From assembly GCA_020310875.1 (NCBI GenBank), contig CM035416.1:78187531-78251530 (forward strand): 64,000 bases of DNA, in the 5' to 3' direction. A program made the position numbers and the translations under genes. A model generated the notes under the pieces. The model worked only from the letters and a program-made list of their open reading frames with translations, was not told the origin of the DNA and made no database searches. Shown piece by piece: positions 21,701 through 33,149 of the stretch (the stretch's first letter is position 1; each line of letters starts with the position of its first letter). The stretch comes from Ceratopteris richardii. Lineage: Eukaryota; Streptophyta; Polypodiopsida; Polypodiales; Pteridaceae.

Positions 21701-22340
21701 TTTCCTCTTGAGTTTTTCTAGAACTCATCTTACTTGAATTAATAATTGCATCCATAACCAAAAAAGGTTCATTTAGTAATTTTGATTTTTCTCTTTTTCT
21801 TGTTGCAAATTGTCTTTTGAATCAATCCTTATTTCTTTCCATTTCTTTTTAAGCTTCTCTTTTATTGTTGTCTATGCATGTGCTCTCTATTTACTTGGGC
21901 TCTCACTCTTATCTATTGTATTCTCTACAAATATTGGGTTATGTTCTTCCTCATTTTTGTGTGATGGGCTTAACAGTTCAATCTCTCTTTGTACTTGACT
22001 ATGCTGCACTTGCGCTAGAGTGTGACTGGATGCATAGAGACTAATGTGTCGTAGCCTATATAGGTTGGTCCTACTATATCTATTTGAGTCTCCTTCCCTT
22101 TGGATGGATTCTTAGGGAAATCCCTAAAGAGATTCTCTTTTCCACACTATAGACAAAATCCATACTTGGTTCTAGTACTAGATAGATAATTCAAAGGATG
22201 AGGGAAATCTTGAATGAAGTGTTCCCATTACATCTGTAACAAGGTCCTCATGTATGTGGCACTATATTCTGACTTATAGGCATTCTAATTGTGTTGTACC
22301 ATACACTAGGATAGTTTCCCTCATATCCTTGATTCCAATA
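18723..22340 (-). pseudogene. P2, fossil Ty3 of family P (gag end, protease, tail)
   Basis: The minus strand, from right to left, holds a Gag C-terminal part (HTLPNYMGEYE near 21140 matches TLPNYMGEYE in P3), a protease tail with MKLQLAIGH, KYEMILGRPF and VVQDWGS, an SFMDITPLQWN stretch, then an acidic linker. Next is a segment at 19687-19322 ending NSQGLELGLRLLHQHFCF, shared with P3 (27528-27040), and a RHVWLPS-like trace near 19120. RT and integrase are absent. Stops and frame changes are frequent. The region 18723-19100 holds nothing I can identify. Confidence 0.68.
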
Positions 22341-23990
22341 AGAATTCTAGAAGCTATGTGGTAAAGCTTGACTTTTGACCATACATCTCACCATCGCCAT
22401 GAGAGACCTATTCTTTCTTTCAAAAAATCCATTTTTTTGAGGTGTATATGGCACTGTACACTGATATTTTATCCTCTCTCCGCCAGAAATGCACTAATCA
22501 AAAGACATGTATTCCCTCCGTCGATCAGAACAGAGGGTGCCCAATTTACATGCTGACATATTTTTAAATATAACCAAAAATTGTTTGAAGCACATAAACA
22601 CTTTGGAATTTGCTTTCCATGGATACACCCATGCATGCTTGGAGAAATCATCAATGAAATTCACGAAGTAAAGGTAGTTCCCAAAAGAATGTTTTTGCAT
22701 AGGACCACAAACATCACTACGAACAAGTTGCAATTTGTGAGCAGCTCGAATTGAACCATCTTTTGCGAAGGATGAATGCTGCATTTTGCCCAAAATGACC
22801 AAACCATGCATGGCAAAGCTTTGCATCTAAGATATCCTGAGAATCTTAAATTGCACATGCTAAATGATTCATAGATTTTGCGTAGTTTATGAGTTTATAT
22901 AGCCCACGACATGAAATTCTAGAATCAATAATAATGTTGCCATTTGACAGATCATGAATTGTTTCTTCAACAAATTAGGAACTAGACGAATCTTGGCTAA
23001 TGTTGAAACTGACAATAGATTTTTCTTGATCCTTGGCACATAGAAACCATTTGAAAATGTGAAAGAAATATCATCAATAGTAGTAAAAATGATCCTACCA
23101 ACTCCCATTATAGGATAAGAGGAGTTGTTAGCTCATGTGACATTATTCCATGTAGGGGCAAGCTCAAGTGAACTGAAAAAACTATGTTGCAAGGTAAAAT
23201 GTTTGGTTGCCCCACTATCAAAGTACCAAACATCTGAGTCTACTACAAACATACATATGAGAAGATGGATCATAACTACAAATAGTTGTAAACACCCATT
23301 CTAGACAAGATTAGAAGACTCTATTTTAGGTGTAGAAGCATGTAAAACAGCCATTCCAACCTCTTTCTTCTTTTCCTCTTTTGCAACCAATTTTGTATAA
23401 CTCTTTATGACATTGTCATTTCCTTTATAGTATTGCAAAATTGTTTATGTTTTATTTTTATCATCTTGCTCTTCCTTCTTTGAGTGTTTAGCATTGGCAG
23501 ATTTCTGCTTACTAGTAGATGAGATCCATTTTCCTTTGCCCTTTTGACTAGCTAAGAAAGCTTAATCTGCAACATACATGATCAACCTGTTCTTCCTGGA
23601 CTATTCTTCTTTCAACAAAACAAAGAATAATTTCTAAAATGTGAAGGCATTTGGATTTCCTTTCATCATCAATTGAAAAGTAGAAGCAAAATTTTGATAT
23701 GATCTAGAAGACCATTAAGAACAGTCTACACAAGTGAACTATCTGGCAAGACTTTATCAGTAGAAATCAACTGCTCCTTCAAATCTTTGATCTCTATCGA
23801 AAAACTATCCATGGAATATCCTTCATTCATGTGCTCCCTCTCCAATTTGTGTTTGGAGGTAAGCAATATGAGCCTCATTTCTCACCTGATATAAGGCTAA
23901 ATGGGTAATTAGTAGCATCCAACTTTTCCTCAATGACCAACATATGGAATACATCATTACTTTCAGCCATGGCCACTAACTAAATACCCT
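22341..23990 (-). pseudogene. copia-4 gag-protease-integrase
   Basis: The protease active-site region (near 23200) keeps YFDSGATKHFT, and the following MGVGRIIFTTIDDISFTFSN is readable. The integrase part (22826-22494) reads VLGKM-like zinc module, FIDDFSKHAWVYPWKANSKV and LCSDRRREYMS. The gag part (23990-23400) is strongly decayed, keeping MDSF and KIKDLKEQL. Many stops and small indels break it. Confidence 0.8.
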
Positions 23991-24303
23991 GATGTAGAAA
24001 AACGACTATATCTCAAAGAGTTGAATAGTGTCAAGCTCTACTAAACCTATAGCAGACTTTGAGGTGCTTGTACTAGAAAAATGAAACCTCTCTATATGTT
24101 TGGCACAAAAGGATGAAATTGCCTACACATGCACTACAATAGTGTGTTCAGAGATTGAAACGAGCTCATATCAAAATTTCGACGCCATCTAGAAAAGTTG
24201 TTTTGAAGTACTAATCACCTTGGGTATGCTCACCAATTTTTATGTGAATTCGAGACTGTGATATGAGAAGTGTCGATGATGCCCTTAATGAAGAGGTGAC
24301 CTT

Positions 24304-24315
24304 CTTTGATACCAA
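24304..24315 (-). promoter_or_regulatory. copia-4 primer-binding site
   Basis: The minus strand reads TTGGTATCAAAG, one base away from the initiator tRNA-Met complement TTGGTATCAGAG. Confidence 0.8.
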
Positions 24316-24316
24316 T

Positions 24317-24546
24317 TGTTGGAGTTTGAGGTCTGTGGAAGCACAAAAAAAATCACAAGGAAGAAGAAGAAGATTAGAGCAACACACAACACATAATGAA
24401 TTACCAAGTGAATGTACAAGAATAAGTGACCCGTTAGGGTTATAGGTGTATATACAAGCTGGGGGGAGAAAACCTCCTAAAGAGGTAAAAAAGGGCCCCG
24501 GTGGTCCTAAGTGCGTTTAGACACATTGCTACCAAATATATCAATA
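24317..24546 (-). repeat. copia-4 LTR
   Basis: About 230 bp; TGTTGG at the inner edge, worn outer edge ATATCAATA. Confidence 0.87.
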
Positions 24547-26135
24547 TTTGCATCTTGAAGTTGAAGTTCTAGTTCTTTGGTACTATCAAGCTTAGCAATC
24601 ATAGTTCGTGAATTATCGGTGTGATAAAATTTGAGTTTTCTATCTGTCCTTTTTGGTCTGCAAATTGGGCACTTGATTTTGCAATAGATCTTTATCTTGT
24701 ACTGCTCAAAAATTTTCATATGCATCATGTAGCTGATCATGCAAAATATGTTGCTCTTCTTCCAATTTGGATTCAAAATAGAGTATGGCTCTCTTCATAG
24801 CCTATATTTTCTCATCAAAAATGTTAGCTGGACCTGCCAGACTATCTTGAAGTTTAAGATTTTGTTAGGTAAGATGAACAATTTATGCTTGTAATATCAA
24901 GAACTCTGCTTCATCCCATCTTGAAGTAGTTTCCTCCTTCTCCATTTGCAGAGGAAAAATGGTAAGTAATCAAGAAGCATGAGCGAAGGTATGCAAAGTC
25001 ATTTGATAATCCTTCATGAACCACGGGTGAATAAAGGAGGAATAAGCAATTGGTAGTAGTTGTACACAACCTCTACTACTACACGAAGGATCATTAAGCT
25101 GGTCTTTGAAGGTAGGAAACTTAAGAGAATTCCTTCACTATTGCTCTTTATACTTCACTATGAACCCTTTCCTTTTGGAAAAATACCACAATCCTTCCGA
25201 TTGTAAAAAAACCAGCTACCTCATGTAGTGCCTTGAGAACTAGAATTATGGGCACCGGCTTGAGATGATACTATATTCTCTACATTACCTCGAACATTAC
25301 CTACATCTCTTGGGTGAATGTTATGTACATAGGTGACAGGATACCACAATACAGGATGCATCAATTCTGATTGATCTTGATTAGTGGCCACCACCTTATT
25401 ATGCAAGTCATATATACAATTTTCTATATTATTATTCACGATATTACATATAGCAAAATAAACCTGATTCAAAGCACAAGTTGCAGCAATGTGGCCAACA
25501 TTTTGACACTGAGTGCAATACATCTGGTTGAAAGCCTTTGATGGTCCTACTAAGGGTATTGTTTGCAGATTTGCAGCTTCCAAGGAATGTTGTAAAGAAG
25601 GATTGGCCGCATTCAGGTTCCTTTCCAATTGCTCAGCCACATCAATAATCTGATCCAATGTTCCTGTCTCATCCCGACCAAAAAGAAAAAAAATATCCTT
25701 AAGAACACGATTAAGACCACCCATGAACCATCCCCTAACTACATCATTTGGTGATCGTTCATGTTGAGGAATCTTGGCCTTCTAAAACCTTTGCAATAAC
25801 ATTGTGCACAAATCATTGTACATTACAAAATGTTTTTGAGTGAATTCAATTAACCAACCGACTGCTTCTCGACCCAATGTAGCTTGGAAGACCAGATGCT
25901 TCCAAGCATCATCCTACCCACCTTTTAAAAGGTCATATTGTGTTTTGAATAATCAAATGTGGACATCTAGGTCTTCATCCATCTTTCCATTAAGTCGATT
26001 AAAATGCATGCCACTAATACATTGCATTGGAACTACCATCTCGTGCAAAATTTTCCCCTCCACTCTTGTGTTAGTTATAGATGTTGAAGAAACTTCCACC
26101 TCCAATTTCACCTCTTGCTCAATCGCCAAATAACC
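24547..26135 (-). pseudogene. B2, Gag fossil of family B
   Basis: The minus strand reads MHFNRLNGKMDEDLDVHI, EAVGWLIEFTQKHF, NDVVRGWFMGGLN, then an open 167-codon stretch (25724-25221) with a zinc knuckle CTQCQNVGHIAATCALNQ, closely matching the first Cys/His segment of B1 Gag. Downstream (25200-24550) is a glutamine- and leucine-rich, coiled-coil-like stretch with KLEEEQHILHDQLHDAYEN and a CKIKCPICRPKR motif that I cannot place. No LTR of the B type flanks it; copia-4 abuts it. Confidence 0.65.
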
Positions 26136-26159
26136 TCGTGTAGTGTTTTTGCACTATTG

Positions 26160-26400
26160 TGAATTGCTACAGAAATGGAAAATGTGGATGGAATGAGTCA
26201 GCTTATGAGTGATAAGCTAGACAAGAACAACTTTCATGCTTGGAGATTCATAATGAAAAATTTCTTGCGAGAAAAGGCCATTGGAAGTACATTGAAGGAG
26301 AGAATGAAAATGCTCCATAGTTACCAGAGAGGAATCAGACTATGAACTAGTTAAGAGCATATGAAGAATGGAATGAAGGAGCACAAAAGGTAATATATTG
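26160..26400 (+). pseudogene. Gag start of a different copia lineage
   Basis: The plus strand reads SDKLDKNNFHAWRFIMKNFL, typical of the DUF4219/UBN2 Gag N-terminus (LDGxNFxxWKxxMxxxL). It differs from the 230-bp-LTR copia family. The frame decays after about 70 codons and no LTR is visible. Confidence 0.55.
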
Positions 26401-26969
26401 GCTATATGTTAGCATATAGGATAGCATGTGTGTACCTAAGTCGTGAAGCCTTAGGGACTTGTGTCGATGAGACTAGACCTCGATCGCCCCACAAGTGCAT
26501 ATAGTGGTGGATTAATACACATTTAATTATCAATCGGAGGAACCACGGGAACCAAGTGTATGAAGACCTATGCACACATGATGGTAGGTGAAGTATTTAA
26601 GCTACAATGAATGTGACCAATTCCAATTACCTCTCCAACTCACTAATCCTTTGAAAATGCATGCCCGATACCATTTACAACAGTAAGCACAAATTTGAAC
26701 TTTTCTCTCATCTCCAAACTTTGAATATCGTCAATAGTGGGTTCTTCTCAAATCTCTTGACAAGATACATCTATTGCTGGTAATTCCAATTGAATCTGAC
26801 AAACGAACTTCAAGTTATGAACAAAATAGTGAATGGCGGGAAACACCAACAAATGCTCCACAACTCAAAATGGCTCCACAACTCAAAATGGCTCTTGGGT
26901 TGAGAACTGGTTCCTGCCTCTTCCGTCACTTTTACTTCTTTCTTTTTCCTTGGGATAGTGCCTAGTTTT
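26401..26969. other. No gene recognised; 18-bp tandem duplication
   Basis: Non-coding to the eye. The unit CTCAAAATGGCTCCACAA is tandemly duplicated at about 26863-26895. The DNA probably belongs to the 3' tail of P3 but shows no LTR. Confidence 0.5.
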
Positions 26970-27660
26970 GCATACTTATCCATATCTGTTGATGAGGGCA
27001 TCTCCTTTAGATATTCTCGAATGCCTAAAGCATAGTAGATCAGGGTCGACTTCCATTTAAGAACTTCTTATGGTTCCATTGCTTCTTAGCTTCAAATAGA
27101 TGCTCTTGGATGTATGGTGTCATGCTCACTTGATTATCAATATGCTTAGTTGCATGAGATAAGAGCTGCACTATGATTTTTTGAGGTGTCGTGTAGCGAT
27201 GCATGTTTGAGAAGTAGAAGTGTTGGTGAATCAGACGGACCTCTTCTTCTATATCTATACGATTAATATCAATGAATGTTCGGGTCTTAGTCCCTCGGCT
27301 TTCATCCTTCAAGTCTGTATTCCCATCCTTTTCCCATCCAAAAGCTTCTTTAATCAATTCATGAGTGAATCCTGCGACATATAGGACTCTTGCTTTTGGC
27401 ACTAAGGGGTTTTGTAAGGCCTTTGTCATTATTTCCATGGTTGATGGGAGTTCATGTAAGACTTTGAAATCTTGGGACATGATCAGGAACTGATGGTCAG
27501 TGTCCATGATCTTTATCTTCACCAACAAGAGATGCTCTCCTATAGGTTGGTCTTCTCAAAACCAGTGACCTTTGGCTTTGGTCACACTTTGTAGTGGAAA
27601 CTCCAACGTCTCTTCATGAACAGTAGTCTCGGAATCCTCAAAAGCCATCTACACTAGTAA
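26970..27660 (-). pseudogene. P3 distal ORF with RLIHQHFYF motif
   Basis: An open stretch of 162 codons (27528-27040) preceded by in-frame related sequence. It contains KIMDTDHQFLIMSQDFKVLH, an ELIKEAFGW segment and NRIDIEEEVRLIHQHFYF. The last motif recurs in P2 (RLLHQHFCF at 19322-19687), so this is a real, shared reading frame of family P. I do not recognise a domain; no membrane segment suggests an envelope-like protein. It lies downstream of integrase and of the WxPK frame. Confidence 0.5.
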
Positions 27661-28167
27661 TAAGGGAAGGATCAACTTGTAGAAGAAACCAATTCATGTG
27701 TTTTATGTGTGGCTTAGTGATATGTTGTTTCCTTTGTCACTCCATTCCCCCTTCCTTAAGGGAGTAAGGTATCTTGCCACACTTCTTTTGATTTTTAATC
27801 CTGAAAGACAACAACATTAGATCTAGTCGAAGCACTTATTTATTTACAATGTATGGTCATTCCTATGGCAATAAAATCTAAGACCTATTCCAATGATGGA
27901 AATATGCACCACAAATTTGTTGAAGTGATAATGTGTCGAATGCATGGCCTTGTAATGTGGCCATGTCATGCATACACTGTGTGCAATGGAGTCTTCATGA
28001 GTGCAAGTAGAATCACGTTGAGTCTGTTGTTCATGTCCTTGCTGCCTCTTTGGTATCCATATCCACTTTGTAGTTGGTGATTGAGGCCTTTGCTTCTATC
28101 AGGCTCTTCATTCTCTGGTCCTTGTCTCCTTCTTATGTGAAGTCTGAGTTTTTGATGTCGTGTTCCT

Positions 28168-28926
28168 TTAGTACCCTTGATGAGTATTTTTGAACCTCTT
28201 TGCTTCACTTTGTAGGCATGATATCTCATTAAGCTTTTTTAGTTCTTGATTTGTAGTCTGTCTGACCTCCTTCGGAATCCATATACATTGCTGTGTCTTT
28301 TGGGCCTCTACTAATGACTTTGGAAGCCATACATGAAGAAGTCTTGGTGGTTCAGGTTGTGTTGGTGAGTAATGGTTGTCTCTCCTTATCTTCAATGAGT
28401 GGCTGGTCTGCTTTTGTGTTGAGTTGTCTGGTTGAGTCATTCTATCCTTTCGAATCCATTGTAGACGAGTATTACTTGGAGGAGATGTTTGAACAGTAGA
28501 CATCCAGGTGGGTTTTCTTTGTACAGTGTAGATAGATTTAGAGACAACGTCCTCACACTCTCTTTTAGGTTCATCTCTCATAGGCAAGGTGGTCACATCA
28601 TCAAGCAACACCTCCTTATTTGCAGGCCATTCTAGATTAGGGCATGCTTGGGATATACTCTTTAGTGATTCATTTTCTATCTCTGGTACTCCTTGGTTCC
28701 AATTCCTCGGTTTAAGTATGGTTGGGAGATGCTAAGGCTCTCATTACTAGCATTACTGACTTGGTAATTGTCCATGGGTATAGGTTCCTCTCCCTGTATA
28801 TATCTTTCATCCCTTTGTCGTATCCACTCTTCCTGGCGTGCTTCTTCTCTAATCCTCTCCTCTTCCTTCTTTCGATTATGTGCTCCTACGAGTCATGCTA
28901 ACATCTGGTCTATTAATGGCTCCATA
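28168..28926 (-). pseudogene. P3 post-integrase ORF with WxPK repeats
   Basis: It starts with a charged, helical KKEEERIREEARQEEWIRQR stretch just after the integrase stop, then an open part (28611-28168) with LQWIRKDRM, HVWLPKSLVEAQ and CIWIPKEVRQT, i.e. Trp-x-Pro-Lys-like motifs spaced about 15-30 residues apart. P5 has the same kind of frame after its protease (51760-52224). Function unknown; the motif is familiar from linkers in plant retrotransposon polyproteins, where it has no assigned role that I know of. Confidence 0.55.
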
Positions 28927-28928
28927 TA

Positions 28929-30290
28929 TCATTTTACTCGACATCCACTTATGTAGTTGGGAGGTATATCCCCGTCTAATGTGGCTAGATAGACTGCCCT
29001 ACTCGTTGAGATCCAATTAATCAATAATGGTCCATATCTGTGTTGTTGCAGTTTCTTGGCGTGTTGTTTCAATGTATATAAAAGTACTAAATCTCCTTCT
29101 TTTAAGCCTTTGTCTTTGATATGTGCATCATAATATGCTTTCTGCCTTCGTTTAGCGGCATAAATTCTTGCAACTGCCTGTAGTTTTGTTTCTTGTAATT
29201 CCTCAATTTGCTCCACTTTCTTGGATAGTTCATGTCCTGTCCACTCATATTGTTGTGCTACACGTAAAGTAGGTACCAAAAAGTCAATTGGTAAGATTGC
29301 ATTTTGCCCATAAACTAGGTTAAATGGAGTAGTTTCAATGGCGGTCTTGTAAGCCACTCGAAAGGCCCAAACTGCATGATGCAATTGTTTGTCCCAGTTT
29401 GACCTTCCATTGTTAGCTATCTTTATCAATGCAGTGCATAACACTTTATTGGAAGTCTCTGGTTGACCATTGGCTTGAGGGTGATAAGGAGCTGATGTTT
29501 TATGAATGACTAGGAATTCGTTCATCAAAGATTCTATCACTTTGTTGATGAAGTGTGTTCCTCTATCGCTCACTATCTCTGTAGGTAGTCCAAAGCGAGT
29601 AAAGACGTTCTCAAAGAGAAACTTCGTTGTGGTTTGAGCATCATTCTTCCTTGTTGCTTTTGCTTCCACCCACTTGGTTAGATAGTTTGTTGCCACTATT
29701 ATGTACCCGGCATGGGATCCTTTGGCTGGAGGGTTAATAGGGCCTATGAAATCAATGCCCCATTTTGAAAATGCTCTAACACAAATCATGGGTCTTAAAG
29801 GCATATCATCTTTCCTAAAGGGTACTTGGCTCTTTGGCATATCTCATAACTTCGTACATAAGTTTCTGCATCCATATGTAGAGTTGGCCACCACAAGCCT
29901 ACAAAGAGAATCATTTTTACAATTCTTTCGGGTGAAAAATGTCCTCCTGGGGCACCTGCATGTGCCATCTCTTTATAGTCAAATACTCTCCTTCATGGAT
30001 GCATAGCCGAAGCAGATTGTCCTTTCCTCCCTTGAATAGTTGCCTTCCCATTATAGTATAGTCTTGGCTCATTTCTTTTAGGGATCGCTTCCTAGCTAGA
30101 CTTGCTCCTTCCTCATGCTCTCGTGTTTTTAAGAACTTAACCAATCTCCTTCTCCAGTCTGGTGCTATTGTAGAGAATTGTAATGATGTGTGGTCTTTTG
30201 GAGTACTTTCTTGGCATTCTCGACAACTGTCAATGTACTCATGAACATCCTTCGGCATATCTGGCCAGTAAACTCCCAATCATTTTAATT
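28929..30290 (-). pseudogene. P3 integrase with two zinc-binding modules
   Basis: First zinc module near 30279-30190 (GVYWPDMPKDVHEYIDSCRECQ, split over VYWP and CRECQ). A linker (DWRRRLVKFLKT, MSQDYTIMGRQLF) leads to a second module near 29960-29850 (PGGHFSPERI, LWWPTLHMDA, then YEICQ with the first Cys lost). The core (29840-28929, 303 open codons) has WGIDFIGPINPP, IVSDRGTHF and ANGQPETSNK, the D, D, E catalytic set. It ends in a basic C-terminal domain (EGDLVLLYTLKQHAKKL) and SGCRVK. The core itself is uninterrupted. Confidence 0.85.
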
Positions 30291-30492
30291 CTCTTAATGT
30301 TCCATGCGCTCCTTTATGCATCCTCCATTGATTTATGTGAGCTTGCTCCATTAAGTTCTTTTGTTCAACCTCTTCCACACACCTTAACGATACACCATTA
30401 GGTTCTTTATAGTACACACTTCTTGCCACAATGTGCAAATTGCATGATCGCAGAAATCCTTTCTTGGCATCCTTGTTGATTTTGTGATGTGG

Positions 30493-31010
30493 TCAATGGG
30501 TAAGTATAGGAATCAACTTTTCAGCCCACTTAGGACATACTTCTAAGTTGAATAAATAAGTATCTGGTAGTTCATCTACTACTCCGTTGGGTGGTTCTCC
30601 ATGTGTTAACCTAGATAGATGATCGGCTCTCATGTGGGTGTTTCTGTTTTTTACCGCTACTTCAAAATCAAACTCCATCAGTATCGAAAACCATCTTACT
30701 AGTCTACCCATATTATAGGGCTTATTGACTAGGTACAATAGGGCCTCATGGTTGATGAAGAACTTGAACTTGTTGGTGAGAAGGTAGTGCCTAAATTTCT
30801 TAACTGCATACACCATTCCTAAACCTTCTCCTTTCGTAGTCGTATAGTTTCTTTTTGCTTGGTTTAGTTGTCTATTTGCATATGCAATAGGGTGGTCTGA
30901 TTTTCCTTCATCTACTGGTTGAGCTAGTATGCATCCTATTGCATAGTTGGATGCATCTACATGGATATGAAATGGCTTATTCCAATTGGGTATCTTCAAA
31001 ATAGGTGTTG
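30493..31010 (-). pseudogene. P3 RNase H
   Basis: An open 168-codon frame: FHIHVDASNYAIGCIL (first Asp), YTTTKGEGLGMVYAV (usual Glu position EREALG reads KGEGLG, so the catalytic Glu may be shifted or lost), FFINHEALLYLVNK (TDHxAL reads INHEAL, the Asp replaced by Asn) and MRADHLSRL. Two likely catalytic substitutions suggest loss of activity. The stretch 31010-31165 links to RT and is broken. Confidence 0.83.
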
Positions 31011-31165
31011 TACTTAATCATATTTTCAGCTCATTAAATGCTTTTTCATACTCCTTTGTCCATATAAATTGGGTTAATAATCCATATAGAGGCTTGGCAA
31101 TTACGGCATACATGTGAATAAATCTACAATAGTATCCACAATGACCCATAAAAGCTTACACTTCC

Positions 31166-32061
31166 TTAGCATTTTTTGGTCTTCTTTCCCTGTCTCACCA
31201 TAAAGATGCATTTTTCAGGATTCAGGCACACTCGATATTGCCGACACTTCTCAAATATCCTTTGTAACTCCAAAATGTGTTCATGTCTCTGACCTGAGTA
31301 CGTGCATAAGTCATCTATGTATTCTTCCATACTCTTCCTCATGAATTCCTTAAATACATGAGTCATCTATGTATATTTCCATACTCTTCCTCAGGAATTC
31401 TTTTGGAAAGTAGCAGGGGCGTTGGTGAGTCCAAATGGCATCACTCTAAAAGCATAGAATTCCCATTCATTTGCGAATGTTGTCTTATGTTGATCATCTA
31501 TAGCAATAGCTACTTGGTTCTACCCAGAGAATCCATCTAGGAAGCTATGGGCTTCCTTCCCTGCCACTCTTTCCAAGAGATGATCAGTGATAGGTAATGG
31601 TAGCTATCACGGATTATGGCTGCGTTCACTTTCTTTAGGTTAATACACACTCTTAATTTCCCATTCGTTTTGGGTACAACCACTAATGGTGACACCCATT
31701 CTATGTGCTCTATCTCGTAAATGAATCCGACTGCTAACAGTTTATCTATCTCCTCCTCACGTTTCGTCGAATAGACATCATTATAAGTATAAGGGTATTG
31801 CTTTGATGGTTTTGCATCAGGTGACATTGGGATTCAATGAGAACAAATGGATGGATCTACACCTTTGAGGTCCTTGTAGGTCCATGCAAATACATCTTGA
31901 TATTCTCGAATTAGGTTTATCAGTTCCTTTTCCTCTTCGGGTGACACATCTTTCCCAATGTACGTACATCTTTCTTCTCCATCTTCCATTGTCACTATCA
32001 CTTTCTTAGTTTGTTCCTTGTTATCATAAGCTTCTCCTTCTTTGGTCTCCCTTTTGGGCAT
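31166..32061 (-). pseudogene. P3 reverse transcriptase
   Basis: A conserved leader (REYQDVFAWTYKDLKG), then EWVSPLVVVPKTNGKLRVCI (fingers), INLKKVN, HKTTFANEWEF-like and RVMPFGLTNAPATFQ in another frame, and EEYIDDLCTYS (YIDD catalytic box) with LNPEKCIFMVRQGK. A 52-bp tandem duplication at 31311-31414 repeats the catalytic box, shifting the frame. A stop follows SICSH near 31834. Confidence 0.83.
31311..31414. repeat. 52-bp tandem duplication over the RT active site
   Basis: TCATCTATGTATNTTTCCAT recurs at 31311 and 31363. On the minus strand both copies encode a YIDD box (IYIDDSC and EYIDDLC). Confidence 0.85.
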
Positions 32062-32276
32062 TTGGATAGCTATTTTCCTCTCTTCTATTTCATATCTTTT
32101 GAAATGCTCTAAGACGTCAAAAAGATATGGGGTTGGTTCTCCTTTATCTAATGTTTCTTCGTTGTTCGCTCATGTCTGAGCTTCTTCTATTGCTAATACA
32201 TTGGGTGGTCCTTCCTTATCATCAGCTTGAATTGCTTCTAAATATCATTCCTTCGAATCAAATTTTGGCTCCATTT

Positions 32277-33110
32277 CTATGCTTTCGTACTTCTCCCTCC
32301 ATAACCTTCTTCATCTACACAGTCATTCATGGTTAATACTTCTTCATTTACACACACATCTAAAGTGGCTAGAATTTCCATCCAACTATGTGGTTCGAAC
32401 GCTTCATCTAGAAAAACTTGAGGCATATACATAGGATCATCTACGGGTCGGTAATTTTGATGTCCAATAGGCCACAATTGTTTCTCCTCTCGCTTTGCTT
32501 CCTTACACATCCATAACTGAGCACTATGAATTGACAAATCATCCTCTTCCTTCTGTATGGGATTCCACTATAGTGGGGATACGTCCCTATATGAAAATGT
32601 ATGTAAATTTTTCTTGGTAGTAGTCCCCTGATGTTGTAGGTATAATGCGTCTCTTCCCCAGTCTTGTACTACCATGAGTTGTGTCATGAAAGGTTGTCCT
32701 AATATCATCTTGTAATTGTTTGCTTTTCCATATTGGCATACAGCTAGAGTGTGTTCGAATTCTACTTTGTAGGTAGTTAACTTGATCTTTTCCAATATTC
32801 CTAGGGGTCTCTCCACATGGCCATTTGCTAATTGAAGCTTCATACGTGTTGGTCGTAGGGCAAGTTTTCCCCATTTCTCCCAAATTTCTTTGGTGGCTAT
32901 GCCTACACCTGCTCCTATGTCTAAAATAGCTTTAGTCATGTATCCATTAAATGTGATATGTAAGCATGTACTGCCCTCATCTCCCTCACTAAATTCTCCG
33001 ACTTTGTCAACGGGAATTTATATGGCAGATGGAACTTCAATTTCTTTATTTTCCTCATTGGTCTCCTTAGTTTCTAATTTCAATTGTCCCGCCAACTGAT
33101 TCCATAATTG
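32277..33110 (-). pseudogene. P3 aspartic protease (type A) and acidic linker
   Basis: The protease reads GYMTKAILDIGAGVGIAT (active-site D-S/T-G reads DIG), LRPTRMKLQLANGHVERPLG, MILGQPFMTQLMVVQDWG and TTTKKNLHTFSYRDVSPL. An acidic linker follows (32537-32277: LWMCKEAKR, FEPHSWMEILATLD, CVDEEGYGG). The same order occurs in P4 (42951-44072). The Thr/Ser to Ile change in the active site would inactivate it. Confidence 0.8.
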
Positions 33111-33149
33111 TGGTTTGGCTCGTAGTAACTCTTCCACTGTCAAGAGGCA

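Larger units (their letters stand above)
22341..24546 (-). mobile_element. copia-4, LTR to integrase
   Basis: The minus-strand order is LTR (24317-24546), primer site (24304-24315), leader with worn GGCCATGG start (about 23970), gag, protease, integrase. It breaks off within integrase at about 22341 against P2. RT, RNase H and 3' LTR are missing. Confidence 0.82.

Noticed and set aside
24507-24776. CKIKCPICRPKR stretch as a host zinc-finger (XS-type) gene
   Set aside because: The match is limited to a CX2C-like spot, runs into the copia-4 LTR, and follows a Gag fossil in the same orientation.
26970-28926. Envelope-like gene downstream of P3 integrase
   Set aside because: No signal peptide or membrane segment and no similarity that I can see; described only as unidentified frames.
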